This document shows, one piece after another, positions 27,685 to 36,819 of a stretch of DNA of 64,000 bases. The DNA comes from Pedobacter puniceum (lineage in GTDB: Bacteria; Bacteroidota; Bacteroidia; Sphingobacteriales; Sphingobacteriaceae). The first letter of the stretch is position 1; each line of letters starts with the position of its first letter. The translations under genes were made by a program, and so were the position numbers. The DNA is taken from positions 280,427-344,426 of the forward strand of contig NZ_WKJI01000004.1 of assembly GCF_009674685.1 (NCBI RefSeq). Reading direction: 5' to 3'. The notes beneath the pieces were generated by a model that was given only the letters and a program-made list of their open reading frames with translations, was not told the DNA's origin and ran no database searches.

Positions 27685-29640
27685 ATGAAAATTATAAGAA
27701 ATACAATCATTGGTTTTGCAGGTGCTTTATTAGCGTTAAGTACCTCATGTCAAAAATATTTAGAACAACCTAGTGATAGTTTTATCACAGTAGACTCTGT
27801 TTTTAATAATCCTGATAATGCCATGCGTAGCTTATTTAATGTTTATGCTACTTGTGTGGTTGATGGTTTTATTACCGGAAGCGGTGGTACTGGAAGATCG
27901 GATGCTGGAACCAATGATGGATTATTACTGGCAGCATCAGACGAAGGAGACCAGATAGGTACAGCCAGTGTAGCCAATACTTTTACACAAGGTTCTTGGG
28001 GACCAAACAACCAAAACGAGTTCAACCTGGGTAGGGTTACTTTAGGAATAAGAAATGCCTGTATCTTTTTAGATAATGTAGATAAAGTACCTTTTATAAA
28101 TGGTACCCAATTTAACTGGACTCCACAGCTAAAAGCACAAACCATTGCAGAGGCTAAAGTTTTAAGAGCCATGATGCATTATGAGATGATGATTAGATAT
28201 GGGGGTATTCCAATTACAGACCGTACTCCAGAAATTGTAATTGTAGAAGAAAATGGTATCAAAAAAGCTGTCGTTATTCCTGATGCTCGTCGTCGTCCTT
28301 TACAAGAAGTAATAGATTTTATTGTAAGAAGTTGCGATGAAGCAGTACCCGATTTACCTAATACATATCCATCAGCAGATTTAGGTCGTATCACTAAAGG
28401 TGCAGCTCTGTCTCTAAAAGCAGTTACTTTATTGCATGCTGCTAGTCCTTTATATAGCTCAGACACCCCTCCAGTGGATTTTGGTGCTAATAATAACCTT
28501 TTGGTATTAGGCGGTAATCCAAGTGATGTAGAAAACAGGTGGAGAGCAGCCGCAGTAGCAAATAAAGAAGTTATTGATTGGGCTGCTGCAAATGGTAAAG
28601 AATTGTTAGATGATGCTTCTTTAGGAAAAAGAGAAAGTTATAACTATGCTACCGGTAGGGTATTAGATCCTATAAATAAAGAAATTATTCATTTTGATTT
28701 TTCTAGATCTACACTTCCAGCAGGAAATAATTTAATCAGATGGGGATGTCCTATTTATTTCTCATGGGGTAATACTGTTATGGCTTTGCCTATGAATTTT
28801 ATTACGAAGACTTATCGGGATGTTAATGGTAATGATATTGTTTTACCAACTGAGGGAAGCTTTACACAGTTTAAAAACATTATGAGAAGGGTAGAACCAA
28901 GATTTCATGCAACAGCATGGGCACCTGGCTTTCAGTATACTTATACAGGTTTAATGAACACTCAAGGAGGGAATGATACCGCTAAGTTTTTAATTAGAAG
29001 AGGTGGTCCAACAGGTGCTTTTGAAGCGATGGGGGCTGGTCCGCAATTATTAGTTAACGGAGTTCCTAATGGTATCCATCATAAAAAGTTTATTAACTTG
29101 GTTAGCGGTATAAACGGTACTATAGATGCTTATTGGCCAATATTTAGATTAGCGGAGTTTTACTTGAACTATGCCGAAGCTTTAAATGAATTCCAACCAA
29201 CCAATCCAGATATCATTACTTACTTAAACCTTATCAGAAGAAGAGGGGGTTTGCCAGATTTAGCTCCGGGTAACGCTACTTATGACCAAAATTTTGGTAA
29301 TAAAGAAAGAATGCGTGAGGTGATAAGAAGAGAAAGAGCAGTAGAGCTTTACGGAGAAGAACATCGGTTTTTTGATGTAAGAAGATGGAAAATAGCAGAG
29401 CAAGATGGTGTGATGAAAGGCGAATTTTTCTCTTTTTTCTTGTTTGAGAGGAATGCAAGCGATAGATATATAAATCCTAGTCCAACGATGACTCAAGCTC
29501 AAAGAATCGCAAATGATAACAGGCTTAACTATAGGATTGTAAGATATGAGACAAGGATCTTTGAGCCTAAACATTATTTCTATCCTTTCCCAGTTGCCGA
29601 GGTTAATAAAGGGTTTTTAGTTCAAAATCCAGGTTGGTAA
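27685..29640 (+). CDS. SusD/RagB-type glycan-binding lipoprotein, pair 1
   Basis: 651 residues with lipobox STSCQ. The TPR-type alpha-helical SusD fold is shown by LRAMMHYEMMIRYGGIP, the FRLAEFYLNYAEALNE helix, and the C-terminal signature RRERAVELYGEEHRFFDVRRW (split as RRERAVELYGEEH and RFFDVRRW). It ends PFPVAEVNKGFLVQNPGW, the standard SusD tail. It binds glycan at the outer surface and caps the SusC barrel. Slightly longer than most SusD proteins. Confidence 0.95.
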   Translation: MKIIRNTIIGFAGALLALSTSCQKYLEQPSDSFITVDSVFNNPDNAMRSLFNVYATCVVDGFITGSGGTGRSDAGTNDGLLLAASDEGDQIGTASVANTFTQGSWGPNNQNEFNLGRVTLGIRNACIFLDNVDKVPFINGTQFNWTPQLKAQTIAEAKVLRAMMHYEMMIRYGGIPITDRTPEIVIVEENGIKKAVVIPDARRRPLQEVIDFIVRSCDEAVPDLPNTYPSADLGRITKGAALSLKAVTLLHAASPLYSSDTPPVDFGANNNLLVLGGNPSDVENRWRAAAVANKEVIDWAAANGKELLDDASLGKRESYNYATGRVLDPINKEIIHFDFSRSTLPAGNNLIRWGCPIYFSWGNTVMALPMNFITKTYRDVNGNDIVLPTEGSFTQFKNIMRRVEPRFHATAWAPGFQYTYTGLMNTQGGNDTAKFLIRRGGPTGAFEAMGAGPQLLVNGVPNGIHHKKFINLVSGINGTIDAYWPIFRLAEFYLNYAEALNEFQPTNPDIITYLNLIRRRGGLPDLAPGNATYDQNFGNKERMREVIRRERAVELYGEEHRFFDVRRWKIAEQDGVMKGEFFSFFLFERNASDRYINPSPTMTQAQRIANDNRLNYRIVRYETRIFEPKHYFYPFPVAEVNKGFLVQNPGW

Positions 29641-29672
29641 TTAATTTTTCTATATCCAAGAATTATCATAAA

Positions 29673-32540
29673 ATGATTATAAATAAATTAAATAGCATAT
29701 TACTGGGAGGTATTTTAACACTTAGCCTCCCTGCTATTGCTCAAGACAATAAAGTGGTGTCTGCAGCTAAGCCAGATACCACCACTCAAGAAAAGAAACA
29801 AACTTTTTTAGAGTATGATGTAAATGTTTTGTTTGGCCCTAGGGTTAAAAGGTCTGCGCTATCATCAGCCATATCAACTGTTAAAGCAGAAGATACTAGA
29901 AGTTTTAATACACCAAAATTTGGTAATACCTTATTAGGTCAGTTAAGTGGCTTATATGTTTCTGCTGCCGCTGGTGCACCAGGTGATAATGATAACCCGG
30001 GTTTATCTATCAGAGGCCGACAAACTTTTGGTGATAATGGTTTAGTTGTTTTGGTTGATGGTTTTGAAACCGATTATAATAACCTACTTGCCGATGAGAT
30101 TGAGAGTGTATCTGTACTAAAAGACGCTGGTTCTTTGTCTATTTATGGTTTAGATGGTGCTAATGGTATCGTTTTAATTACGACCAAGAGAGGTAAAGTG
30201 GCAGATAAAAACCAAATTACATTTAATGCCAGAGCAGGTTTACAACAAGCAAGTGTTTTACCTAATTTTTTAGGTAATGGCGATTTTGCTGAACTATATA
30301 ATGTAGGTATGCTAAGCGATGGTAAAGTGATTAGTTCAGGTTTATTTCCTAGTCAAGCTATTGTAGACTATTATAAATCTGGAGAATATCCCTTTCTTTA
30401 TCCAGATGTAAATTGGTATAATGAGGTTTTAAAGCCTACTACTAATAGTCAGGATTATAACTTAACTTTTAGAGGAGGTAAACCTAATGCTAAATATTTT
30501 GTGGCTTTAGGTTTGGCAGATTATAACGGACTTTATGACAATACCGATAAAGATCGCTTAATCAATAGCAATTATAAATTTAGAAGGTATAATGTTAGAG
30601 CTAATTTTGATGTAGATATTACTGATTTTTTAAGCTCAGAATTTAGTTTAAGAGGTACTACATTAGATAAAAAATATCCCAATATTGCCGAAACTGCTAT
30701 TTGGCAAACACTTGGTACTTTTAATCCTTACCCGGTACGTACGCCAAGCGGAAGATTTGGTGGCGCACAAGGTTACAGGGCCAACCCAGTTGCCTCAATT
30801 TTACAAGGTGGTTTTGGTTCTTTAAACGATAGAACAGTTGATGCTAACGTTAAAGTAATAGGTAAGCTAGACTTTATTACACCAGGTCTAAAAGCCTTTG
30901 CACAATTAAACTTTAATAATTTCTATTTTTCTTTTTATAATAAAACCAGAGGTTTTGCTTTTGAAGAAATTATTCCTTTACCAAATCAAGCTATACCAGG
31001 CGAACCTATTCCTTTCAATACTATCCTTAGAGGTGATAATAATCCTAATTTTGCATTTAGCCAACCTTCAGGAACACAAATAAATAGAACAACGTTTATT
31101 TCGGGTACTGAATATGAAAGAGCGTTTGGCAATCATCAAGTTTATGCTTCTGCTATGTATTTGCAAGAAAAATTTGAGTTTGCTGCATCGCAAATTCCTT
31201 TTGCAAAGCAGAATATTATGGGACGTTTGTCTTATAACTTCAAAAGTAAATATTTTGGTGAGTTTACTTATGCTTTTAGCGGCTCAGAAAGTTTTCCTAG
31301 AGGAAGTAGATTTGGTTTCTTTCCAAGTATTGCCGGTGGATGGGTACTAAGTGAAGAAAATTTCTTAAGAGGGAACAAAACTGTTGATTTCTTGAAGTTA
31401 AGAGGTTCTGTGGGTTTAACTGGTAATGATAGGGCAGGTAGCACAGGAAGATTCATTTATAACCAATTTTATTTAAGATCTGATAATTATTTATTGGGCA
31501 ATAACTTAGGTGTAGATGCTACAACTTTTGAACAAGGTCCTTTAGCAAATCCCGATGTTACATGGGAAAAAGCTTTGAAATATAACATTGGTTTTGATGC
31601 TAGCCTTTATAAGCGTTTAAATGTTGCAGTTGATTATTTCTATGAGTATAGAAATGATATTTTTATCAGTCCTTCAAATTTTATTCCAGCTGTTATAGGT
31701 GCAACTTTTAATAATCTTAATCGCGGCGAAACAGAGAATAGAGGTGTTGATTTAACTTTATCTTACAATGGTAAAGTTAAAAATGTAGAGTATTATTTTG
31801 GAGGTAATGCTTCTTATGCTAAAAATAATATCATTAATATAGAAGAACCTTTAAGAGCTGATACTTATTTGTATGCAAAAGGCAATCCTATCAACCAACC
31901 TTTTATTTTAGAAGCTGTAGGTTTTTTTCAAGATGCTGCAGATATAGCTAATAGTCCGCAACAATTATTTGGTAGAGTTTTACCAGGTGATATCAAATAC
32001 AAAGACCAAAACAATGATGGTTTTATTGATGATAACGACCGTATCCCAGTAGGTAATACTAGTTATCCAAGTTTTTGGTATGGCTTTAACGGTGGCTTTA
32101 AATTCAAAGGGTTTGATTTAAACGCCTTTTTTCAAGGTGTTGCTGGTAGAGATGTTTCTATACAAGGTGCAGTAACGCCAATCTTGAATAATATCAAACC
32201 TACGCAATGGGTAAAAGATAACTACTGGACCCCAGAGAGAGGAAACAGTGCACAATTCCCAAGATTAACAACAGAAGCTAATGATAACAACTACAGAGCT
32301 TCAACTTTATGGCAGCGTTCTGGTAATTTCTTAAGATTAAGAACTTTAGAGTTGGGCTATACCTTCCCAAAACAGTTAACGCGTAAAATTAATGTTAATA
32401 ATTTACGCTTATACATCAGTGGTAATAACCTATACACTTGGGATAACATAGATGAAATAGATGTAGATCCGGAAATTTTAAATCCTTTAACGCATCCAAT
32501 GCTTAAAAGCTACAATGTTGGATTATCTCTACAATTATAA
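29673..32540 (+). CDS. SusC/RagA-type TonB-dependent transporter, pair 2
   Basis: 955 residues from the ATG at 29673, which opens a clean signal peptide (LPAIAQD). The frame is open from 29634 but that start would overlap the upstream SusD. Unlike pair 1, there is no carboxypeptidase-regulatory-like domain. After ~50 residues the protein enters the plug (LGQLSGLYVSAAAGAPGDND, LSIRGRQTFGDNG, LVDGFE, LDGANGIVLITTKRG) and ends with NVGLSLQL. It is co-transcribed with pair 1 (33 bp gap) and with its own SusD. It probably imports a second oligosaccharide form. Confidence 0.93.
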   Translation: MIINKLNSILLGGILTLSLPAIAQDNKVVSAAKPDTTTQEKKQTFLEYDVNVLFGPRVKRSALSSAISTVKAEDTRSFNTPKFGNTLLGQLSGLYVSAAAGAPGDNDNPGLSIRGRQTFGDNGLVVLVDGFETDYNNLLADEIESVSVLKDAGSLSIYGLDGANGIVLITTKRGKVADKNQITFNARAGLQQASVLPNFLGNGDFAELYNVGMLSDGKVISSGLFPSQAIVDYYKSGEYPFLYPDVNWYNEVLKPTTNSQDYNLTFRGGKPNAKYFVALGLADYNGLYDNTDKDRLINSNYKFRRYNVRANFDVDITDFLSSEFSLRGTTLDKKYPNIAETAIWQTLGTFNPYPVRTPSGRFGGAQGYRANPVASILQGGFGSLNDRTVDANVKVIGKLDFITPGLKAFAQLNFNNFYFSFYNKTRGFAFEEIIPLPNQAIPGEPIPFNTILRGDNNPNFAFSQPSGTQINRTTFISGTEYERAFGNHQVYASAMYLQEKFEFAASQIPFAKQNIMGRLSYNFKSKYFGEFTYAFSGSESFPRGSRFGFFPSIAGGWVLSEENFLRGNKTVDFLKLRGSVGLTGNDRAGSTGRFIYNQFYLRSDNYLLGNNLGVDATTFEQGPLANPDVTWEKALKYNIGFDASLYKRLNVAVDYFYEYRNDIFISPSNFIPAVIGATFNNLNRGETENRGVDLTLSYNGKVKNVEYYFGGNASYAKNNIINIEEPLRADTYLYAKGNPINQPFILEAVGFFQDAADIANSPQQLFGRVLPGDIKYKDQNNDGFIDDNDRIPVGNTSYPSFWYGFNGGFKFKGFDLNAFFQGVAGRDVSIQGAVTPILNNIKPTQWVKDNYWTPERGNSAQFPRLTTEANDNNYRASTLWQRSGNFLRLRTLELGYTFPKQLTRKINVNNLRLYISGNNLYTWDNIDEIDVDPEILNPLTHPMLKSYNVGLSLQL

Positions 32541-32558
32541 TACGCTAACCATAAGGTC

Positions 32559-34382
32559 ATGAAAATGAAAAAATATATATCAATTATACTCTTAGCTGCA
32601 ACTACTTTTGTGGGTTGTCAGAAAGATTTTCTGGATACAGAAATACAGCAAAACTTTGATGAGGAATTGTTCTTCAGATCAGGCTTTAACAACCTGAAAG
32701 CACTAGGAATGGAGTCTTACAATTACCTACCACAATTTAATAGATTTGGTAATGGTATGTTGGCTGCAGCTAGTGATGAGGCTGATTTTGCTATCCCATC
32801 AAATTTACAGCGTTTCAATACCGGTGCTTTAAGCCCTTTTACCAATCCAGATGATGTTTATGCTAATTATTATCGAGGAATACGCCATGTAAATCTTTTT
32901 TTGGAAAAAACAGAAGATTACAGAAATCAAATTGTACAAGATACCATTGGTCCAGAAAAAGCTATTTACATAGATAATCTTGATGATTTTACCAAACTTA
33001 GAGCAGAAGCAAGAGTGCTAAGAGCTTTCTTTTATTTTGAGTTGATAAAACGTTATGGCGGTGTACCTTTAGTAACTACCGTTTTAAACGAGCAGCAATC
33101 TAGAGAAGTTACTAGAGCTACTTTTGATGAGGTTGTAAACTATATCGTAAGCGAGTGTGATGCTGCTTATCCTATTTTAACCAATCATTATGTAAATTAT
33201 GGTATACCTACTGGCGAGACTGTAGGTAGAGGTGATGCTCCGGGCAGTACAGATATCAGCAGAATTGGACGTATAGAAAAACCTGTGGCTTTAGCCCTTA
33301 AATTGAGAGCTCTGCTTTATGCCGCTAGTCCTTTACATAACCCTAGTAATGACGTTACTAAATGGCAAAAGGCTGTAGAAGCTGCTATGCAGTTGTTTTC
33401 AGATCCTAATAGTGCTCATGTAAGGCACATCTTTGGTAATTTCAAAGATTTATTTCAATCTCAAAATACAGCTAATACTTTAACACCAAGAAAAGGGGCT
33501 AATACGGGTATTATATTAACCAGACCATTTGCTAGAAGCTCCAATGCTTTTGAAAGAGCTAATTACCCTGTAGGGATGACAAATGCCGGAGGCGCTGTAA
33601 CAGCACCTTCACAAAATTTAGTTGATGCCTTTGAAATGCGTACTACAGGTTTACCGATTACTGACCCAGCATCGGGTTATAATCCTAATGATCCTTATGC
33701 GAATAGAGACCCAAGATTAGCTTTTACTGTTGCTGTAAATGGATCTAACATGGGGGTAGTAGGTACAACACCTAGACCAATACAATCTTTTGTAGGTGGA
33801 GTAGATGGTATAGGAGCAAAATTTGGAGCAACAACCACAGGTTATTACTTAAGAAAAATGTTGGTGGAGAATTTTGATCCTAGCAGAACTGATGGTAGAC
33901 CAAAAGCCTGGGTTTTAATGCGCTATGAAGAGGTTTTATTAAACTTTGCCGAAGCAGCTAATGAAGCTTATGGGCCAGATGTTGTTCCGCCAGCTTCTAA
34001 TGGCTTTAGTACTACTTTAACTGCAAGAGCAGCAGTAAACCTTATTAGAGCGAGACCAGGGGTGGCTATGCCAGCTATACCAGCAGGTTTAAGTAAAGAG
34101 CAAATGAGAGAGCGTATACGTAACGAAAGAAGGGTAGAACTTGCTTTTGAAGAACACCGTTTCTTTGATGTAAGAAGATGGAAAATTGCTGAAGTTACCG
34201 AGAATCAGCCGCTTAGAGGTATGCGTGTGCTTCCTAATGGTTTAGGTGGATTTACTTATCAGGTTTTTGAAGTAGAACCAAGAAGCTTTGATGCAACAAA
34301 TAATAAAATGTATTTATATCCTATACCTTTCCAAGAAATTGCAAAGAGTAATGGTAAACTCACTCAAAACCCAGGGTGGTAA
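32559..34382 (+). CDS. SusD/RagB-type glycan-binding lipoprotein, pair 2
   Basis: 607 residues, lipobox FVGCQ. SusD hallmarks are LRAFFYFELIKRYGGVPL, LMRYEEVLLNFAEAANE, NERRVELAFEEHRFFDVRRW and a C-terminal QNPGW. It is the partner of the SusC-like protein 18 bp upstream. Followed 30 bp later by the IPT-lyase gene in the place where a SusE-like surface binding protein is often encoded. Confidence 0.95.
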   Translation: MKMKKYISIILLAATTFVGCQKDFLDTEIQQNFDEELFFRSGFNNLKALGMESYNYLPQFNRFGNGMLAAASDEADFAIPSNLQRFNTGALSPFTNPDDVYANYYRGIRHVNLFLEKTEDYRNQIVQDTIGPEKAIYIDNLDDFTKLRAEARVLRAFFYFELIKRYGGVPLVTTVLNEQQSREVTRATFDEVVNYIVSECDAAYPILTNHYVNYGIPTGETVGRGDAPGSTDISRIGRIEKPVALALKLRALLYAASPLHNPSNDVTKWQKAVEAAMQLFSDPNSAHVRHIFGNFKDLFQSQNTANTLTPRKGANTGIILTRPFARSSNAFERANYPVGMTNAGGAVTAPSQNLVDAFEMRTTGLPITDPASGYNPNDPYANRDPRLAFTVAVNGSNMGVVGTTPRPIQSFVGGVDGIGAKFGATTTGYYLRKMLVENFDPSRTDGRPKAWVLMRYEEVLLNFAEAANEAYGPDVVPPASNGFSTTLTARAAVNLIRARPGVAMPAIPAGLSKEQMRERIRNERRVELAFEEHRFFDVRRWKIAEVTENQPLRGMRVLPNGLGGFTYQVFEVEPRSFDATNNKMYLYPIPFQEIAKSNGKLTQNPGW

Positions 34383-34412
34383 AATATTAAAGATTTAAAA
34401 GTGGTAATAGTT

Positions 34413-36743
34413 ATGAGAAAGTTAGTTTATTTATTTGTAGTGTGTTTAATGCTTACTTCTGCTTGCAAAAAGAAAGAAGTTGATGGCGGGCAAGTGAAGG
34501 GATTAACCATTAATGATTTCTTTCCTGTATCTGGTAAAGATTCTACTATAGTTACGATAAATGGAGCAAACTTTAGTGCGGCTGCTAATTTAAATTTAAT
34601 TACCATAGGTGATTTTAGCACTACCCCAACAACAGCATCTGTAAATAAATTGGTTTTTGTAATTCCTCCCGGAATTCCATTGGGTACTTATCCCATATCG
34701 GTAAAAGTAAATGGGGTAACCGTAATAGCTAGTGCTAAATTTACGGTTACCCAAACCAGTGGAGGTAGTGGTATTGTGAGTACGGCTAAATTACCCATTG
34801 ATGCTGCTATAGTTAATAAAAGCTTTATGGATTGGGGTAAAGCAGGGGTACATCCTAGATTATTGTTTTCAACAACAGATATTTCTAGAATTAAATCCTT
34901 AGCACTTACAGATGCTTTTGCAAAACCTACTTATGATAATATCATTTCAAGAGCGAATACGATTTTATCATCTCCATTATTAACATACGGTTTAGATGGT
35001 GCTAGATTAAGAATAAACAATATTCACACTTTTTCTAATGATCAAGTGCCATTTTTAGTATTGGCCTACCAATTTACTAAAGATGTAAGGTATGCTAAAA
35101 GGTGTTGGGATCAGTTTAACGCTATGACAACCTGGCCAGATTGGGGTGGCACACGTCATTTCCTAGATGCGGGTATTGCTGCTAAAGCGGCTGCTATGGC
35201 TTATGATGGCTTATATGATTACTTAACCGCAGATCAAAGAGCGAAATTAGTTAAAGCCGTAAGAGATTTTGTTTTAACCCCAGGTATGAATTTGATTGAA
35301 AGAGGCGTTGGCCCTTTTAGATGGAATTTATCTAATGATAACTGGAATGGTATTTGTCACGGTGGAATGATTATGGCAGCTCTAGCGATGTATGAGACAG
35401 ATGCGGCCTACATGAGCCGAGTGATTGCTCTATGCGCTAATGGCACTTTGAAATATATTCAATCTTTAGATCCTGAAGGAGCTAGCGAAGAAGGAATGTC
35501 TTATTGGAGCTATGGTTTAAGTAATACTTTTCAAGCTTTTGAGTCAATGAAAAGGGTATTAAGTACCACTTATGGTTTAACAGATAATAATGGTTTCAGG
35601 CAAACAGGCTGGTTCCCTTATTATATGTCTGGTCCGGTAGGTACAGCAACTATTGGTGATGATTTTATTTACTCAGGAAAAGCGAATAAATTTTTGTCTT
35701 ATTTCTGGTTTGCCAATCATTTTAACGATGCAGGCTTAGCCAAAGCACATTATGATGCTTGTATGGAGCGTAATGCTGCTTCTAGTATTAAAATGAATGG
35801 CTGGTTAGATTTACTGTACTATAGTCCTCAATTAGTTAGTCAGGGTAGTGCAGCTTCTTACCCGCTTTTTGGTCATTTAGAGGGTATAGAGTATATGTAT
35901 ATTCATGAAAATTTTAATAGCGACCAAGCATTATATGCTGGTATTCACGGTGGAGCTAATGATGCTAGTCACGGGCATTTAGATGCAGGTACATTCTTTA
36001 TTCAGGCTTTGGGCGAAACCTATGCCCAAGGGAATTTAGGTGCAGAAAATCCGTATCCAGGAGATTTTTTCTCTAATGCTACGCCAACTTATGCAGCATC
36101 GCCAACCAATTCCTTAGGTACCATTGGCAGATTTTCTTATTACCGTGTAAGAACAGAGTCTAAAAACTGTTTAGTATTTAATCCAGATGCCAGACCAGAG
36201 CAAAATCCAAGTGGCAGAGCTACTATTAGTAAACAAGGTCATGATGCCTCAGGCGGATATTTCGTATTGGATTTAAGTTCTTGTTACAGTAGAGATGTAA
36301 GCTCCTATAAAAGGGGAATGAAAATGAATAGAAATACAGGTATAATTACCATACAGGATGAGTTTACGCCAACACGTAGCTCAACTGTTTATTGGATTAT
36401 GCACAGCCCTGCAACAGATGGTTTACAAATAAGTAGCGATGGAAAAACTGCTGCCATGAATAGAAATGGTAAACTTTACTATGCTGTTATTAAATCACCT
36501 TCAAATGCCACTTTTACTAAAATAGATAGGTCTGAAACGTTACCACTTTATTTGCCGGAAACTGTTAATATTTTTTCTACAGCAATGGCCAATAAGAATT
36601 CAGCAAATAGGTGGTATGGTAAATTACAGATTAGACTTTCTGGCGTAAATAGTGCTACAAGAATAAGGGTGGATTTTGTTAAGTCTGCATCAGCAAATAC
36701 ACCAGCTATGGCAGATTTAGATACATGGACAAGCACTAACTAA
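34413..36743 (+). CDS. heparinase II/III-type polysaccharide lyase lipoprotein with N-terminal IPT/TIG domain
   Basis: 776 residues from the ATG at 34413; the frame extends to 34401, but the lipoprotein signal (LTSACKK) fits 34413. Residues ~35-115 are an IPT/TIG Ig-like domain (DFFPVSGKDSTIVTINGANF). Next is the alpha-toroid with WNLSNDNWNGICHGG and the catalytic-type Tyr364 in EEGMSYWSYGL. The C-terminal beta sandwich carries NDASHGHLDAGTF (His520, His522, Asp524), the heparinase II/III motif. Expected to cleave a uronic-acid polysaccharide by beta-elimination. The lipid anchor and IPT domain suggest it works at the cell surface. Strong terminator after it at 36766. Confidence 0.9.
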   Translation: MRKLVYLFVVCLMLTSACKKKEVDGGQVKGLTINDFFPVSGKDSTIVTINGANFSAAANLNLITIGDFSTTPTTASVNKLVFVIPPGIPLGTYPISVKVNGVTVIASAKFTVTQTSGGSGIVSTAKLPIDAAIVNKSFMDWGKAGVHPRLLFSTTDISRIKSLALTDAFAKPTYDNIISRANTILSSPLLTYGLDGARLRINNIHTFSNDQVPFLVLAYQFTKDVRYAKRCWDQFNAMTTWPDWGGTRHFLDAGIAAKAAAMAYDGLYDYLTADQRAKLVKAVRDFVLTPGMNLIERGVGPFRWNLSNDNWNGICHGGMIMAALAMYETDAAYMSRVIALCANGTLKYIQSLDPEGASEEGMSYWSYGLSNTFQAFESMKRVLSTTYGLTDNNGFRQTGWFPYYMSGPVGTATIGDDFIYSGKANKFLSYFWFANHFNDAGLAKAHYDACMERNAASSIKMNGWLDLLYYSPQLVSQGSAASYPLFGHLEGIEYMYIHENFNSDQALYAGIHGGANDASHGHLDAGTFFIQALGETYAQGNLGAENPYPGDFFSNATPTYAASPTNSLGTIGRFSYYRVRTESKNCLVFNPDARPEQNPSGRATISKQGHDASGGYFVLDLSSCYSRDVSSYKRGMKMNRNTGIITIQDEFTPTRSSTVYWIMHSPATDGLQISSDGKTAAMNRNGKLYYAVIKSPSNATFTKIDRSETLPLYLPETVNIFSTAMANKNSANRWYGKLQIRLSGVNSATRIRVDFVKSASANTPAMADLDTWTSTN

Positions 36744-36765
36744 TATAAATTAAAGAAAAGTTGAA

Positions 36766-36808
36766 GTCTGCCATTTATTTCATCATGAAATGAATGGCAG
36801 ACCTTTTT
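36766..36808 (+). terminator. strong terminator between lyase and sulfatase
   Basis: 18-bp stem (36766-36783 with 36785-36802, one G-T mismatch, one-base loop) containing GTCTGCCATT and AATGGCAGAC, followed by CTTTTTATTTTT. It covers the in-frame ATG at 36790, so the sulfatase must start further down. Confidence 0.88.
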
Positions 36809-36819
36809 ATTTTTATAAC

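Noticed and set aside
29260-29574. Minus-strand ORF of 104 residues inside SusD1
   Set aside because: Shadow of a well-supported SusD gene, with no recognisable product.
36790-36819. Upstream ATG for the sulfatase
   Set aside because: It lies in the stem of a strong terminator and would place a non-signal stretch before the signal peptide.
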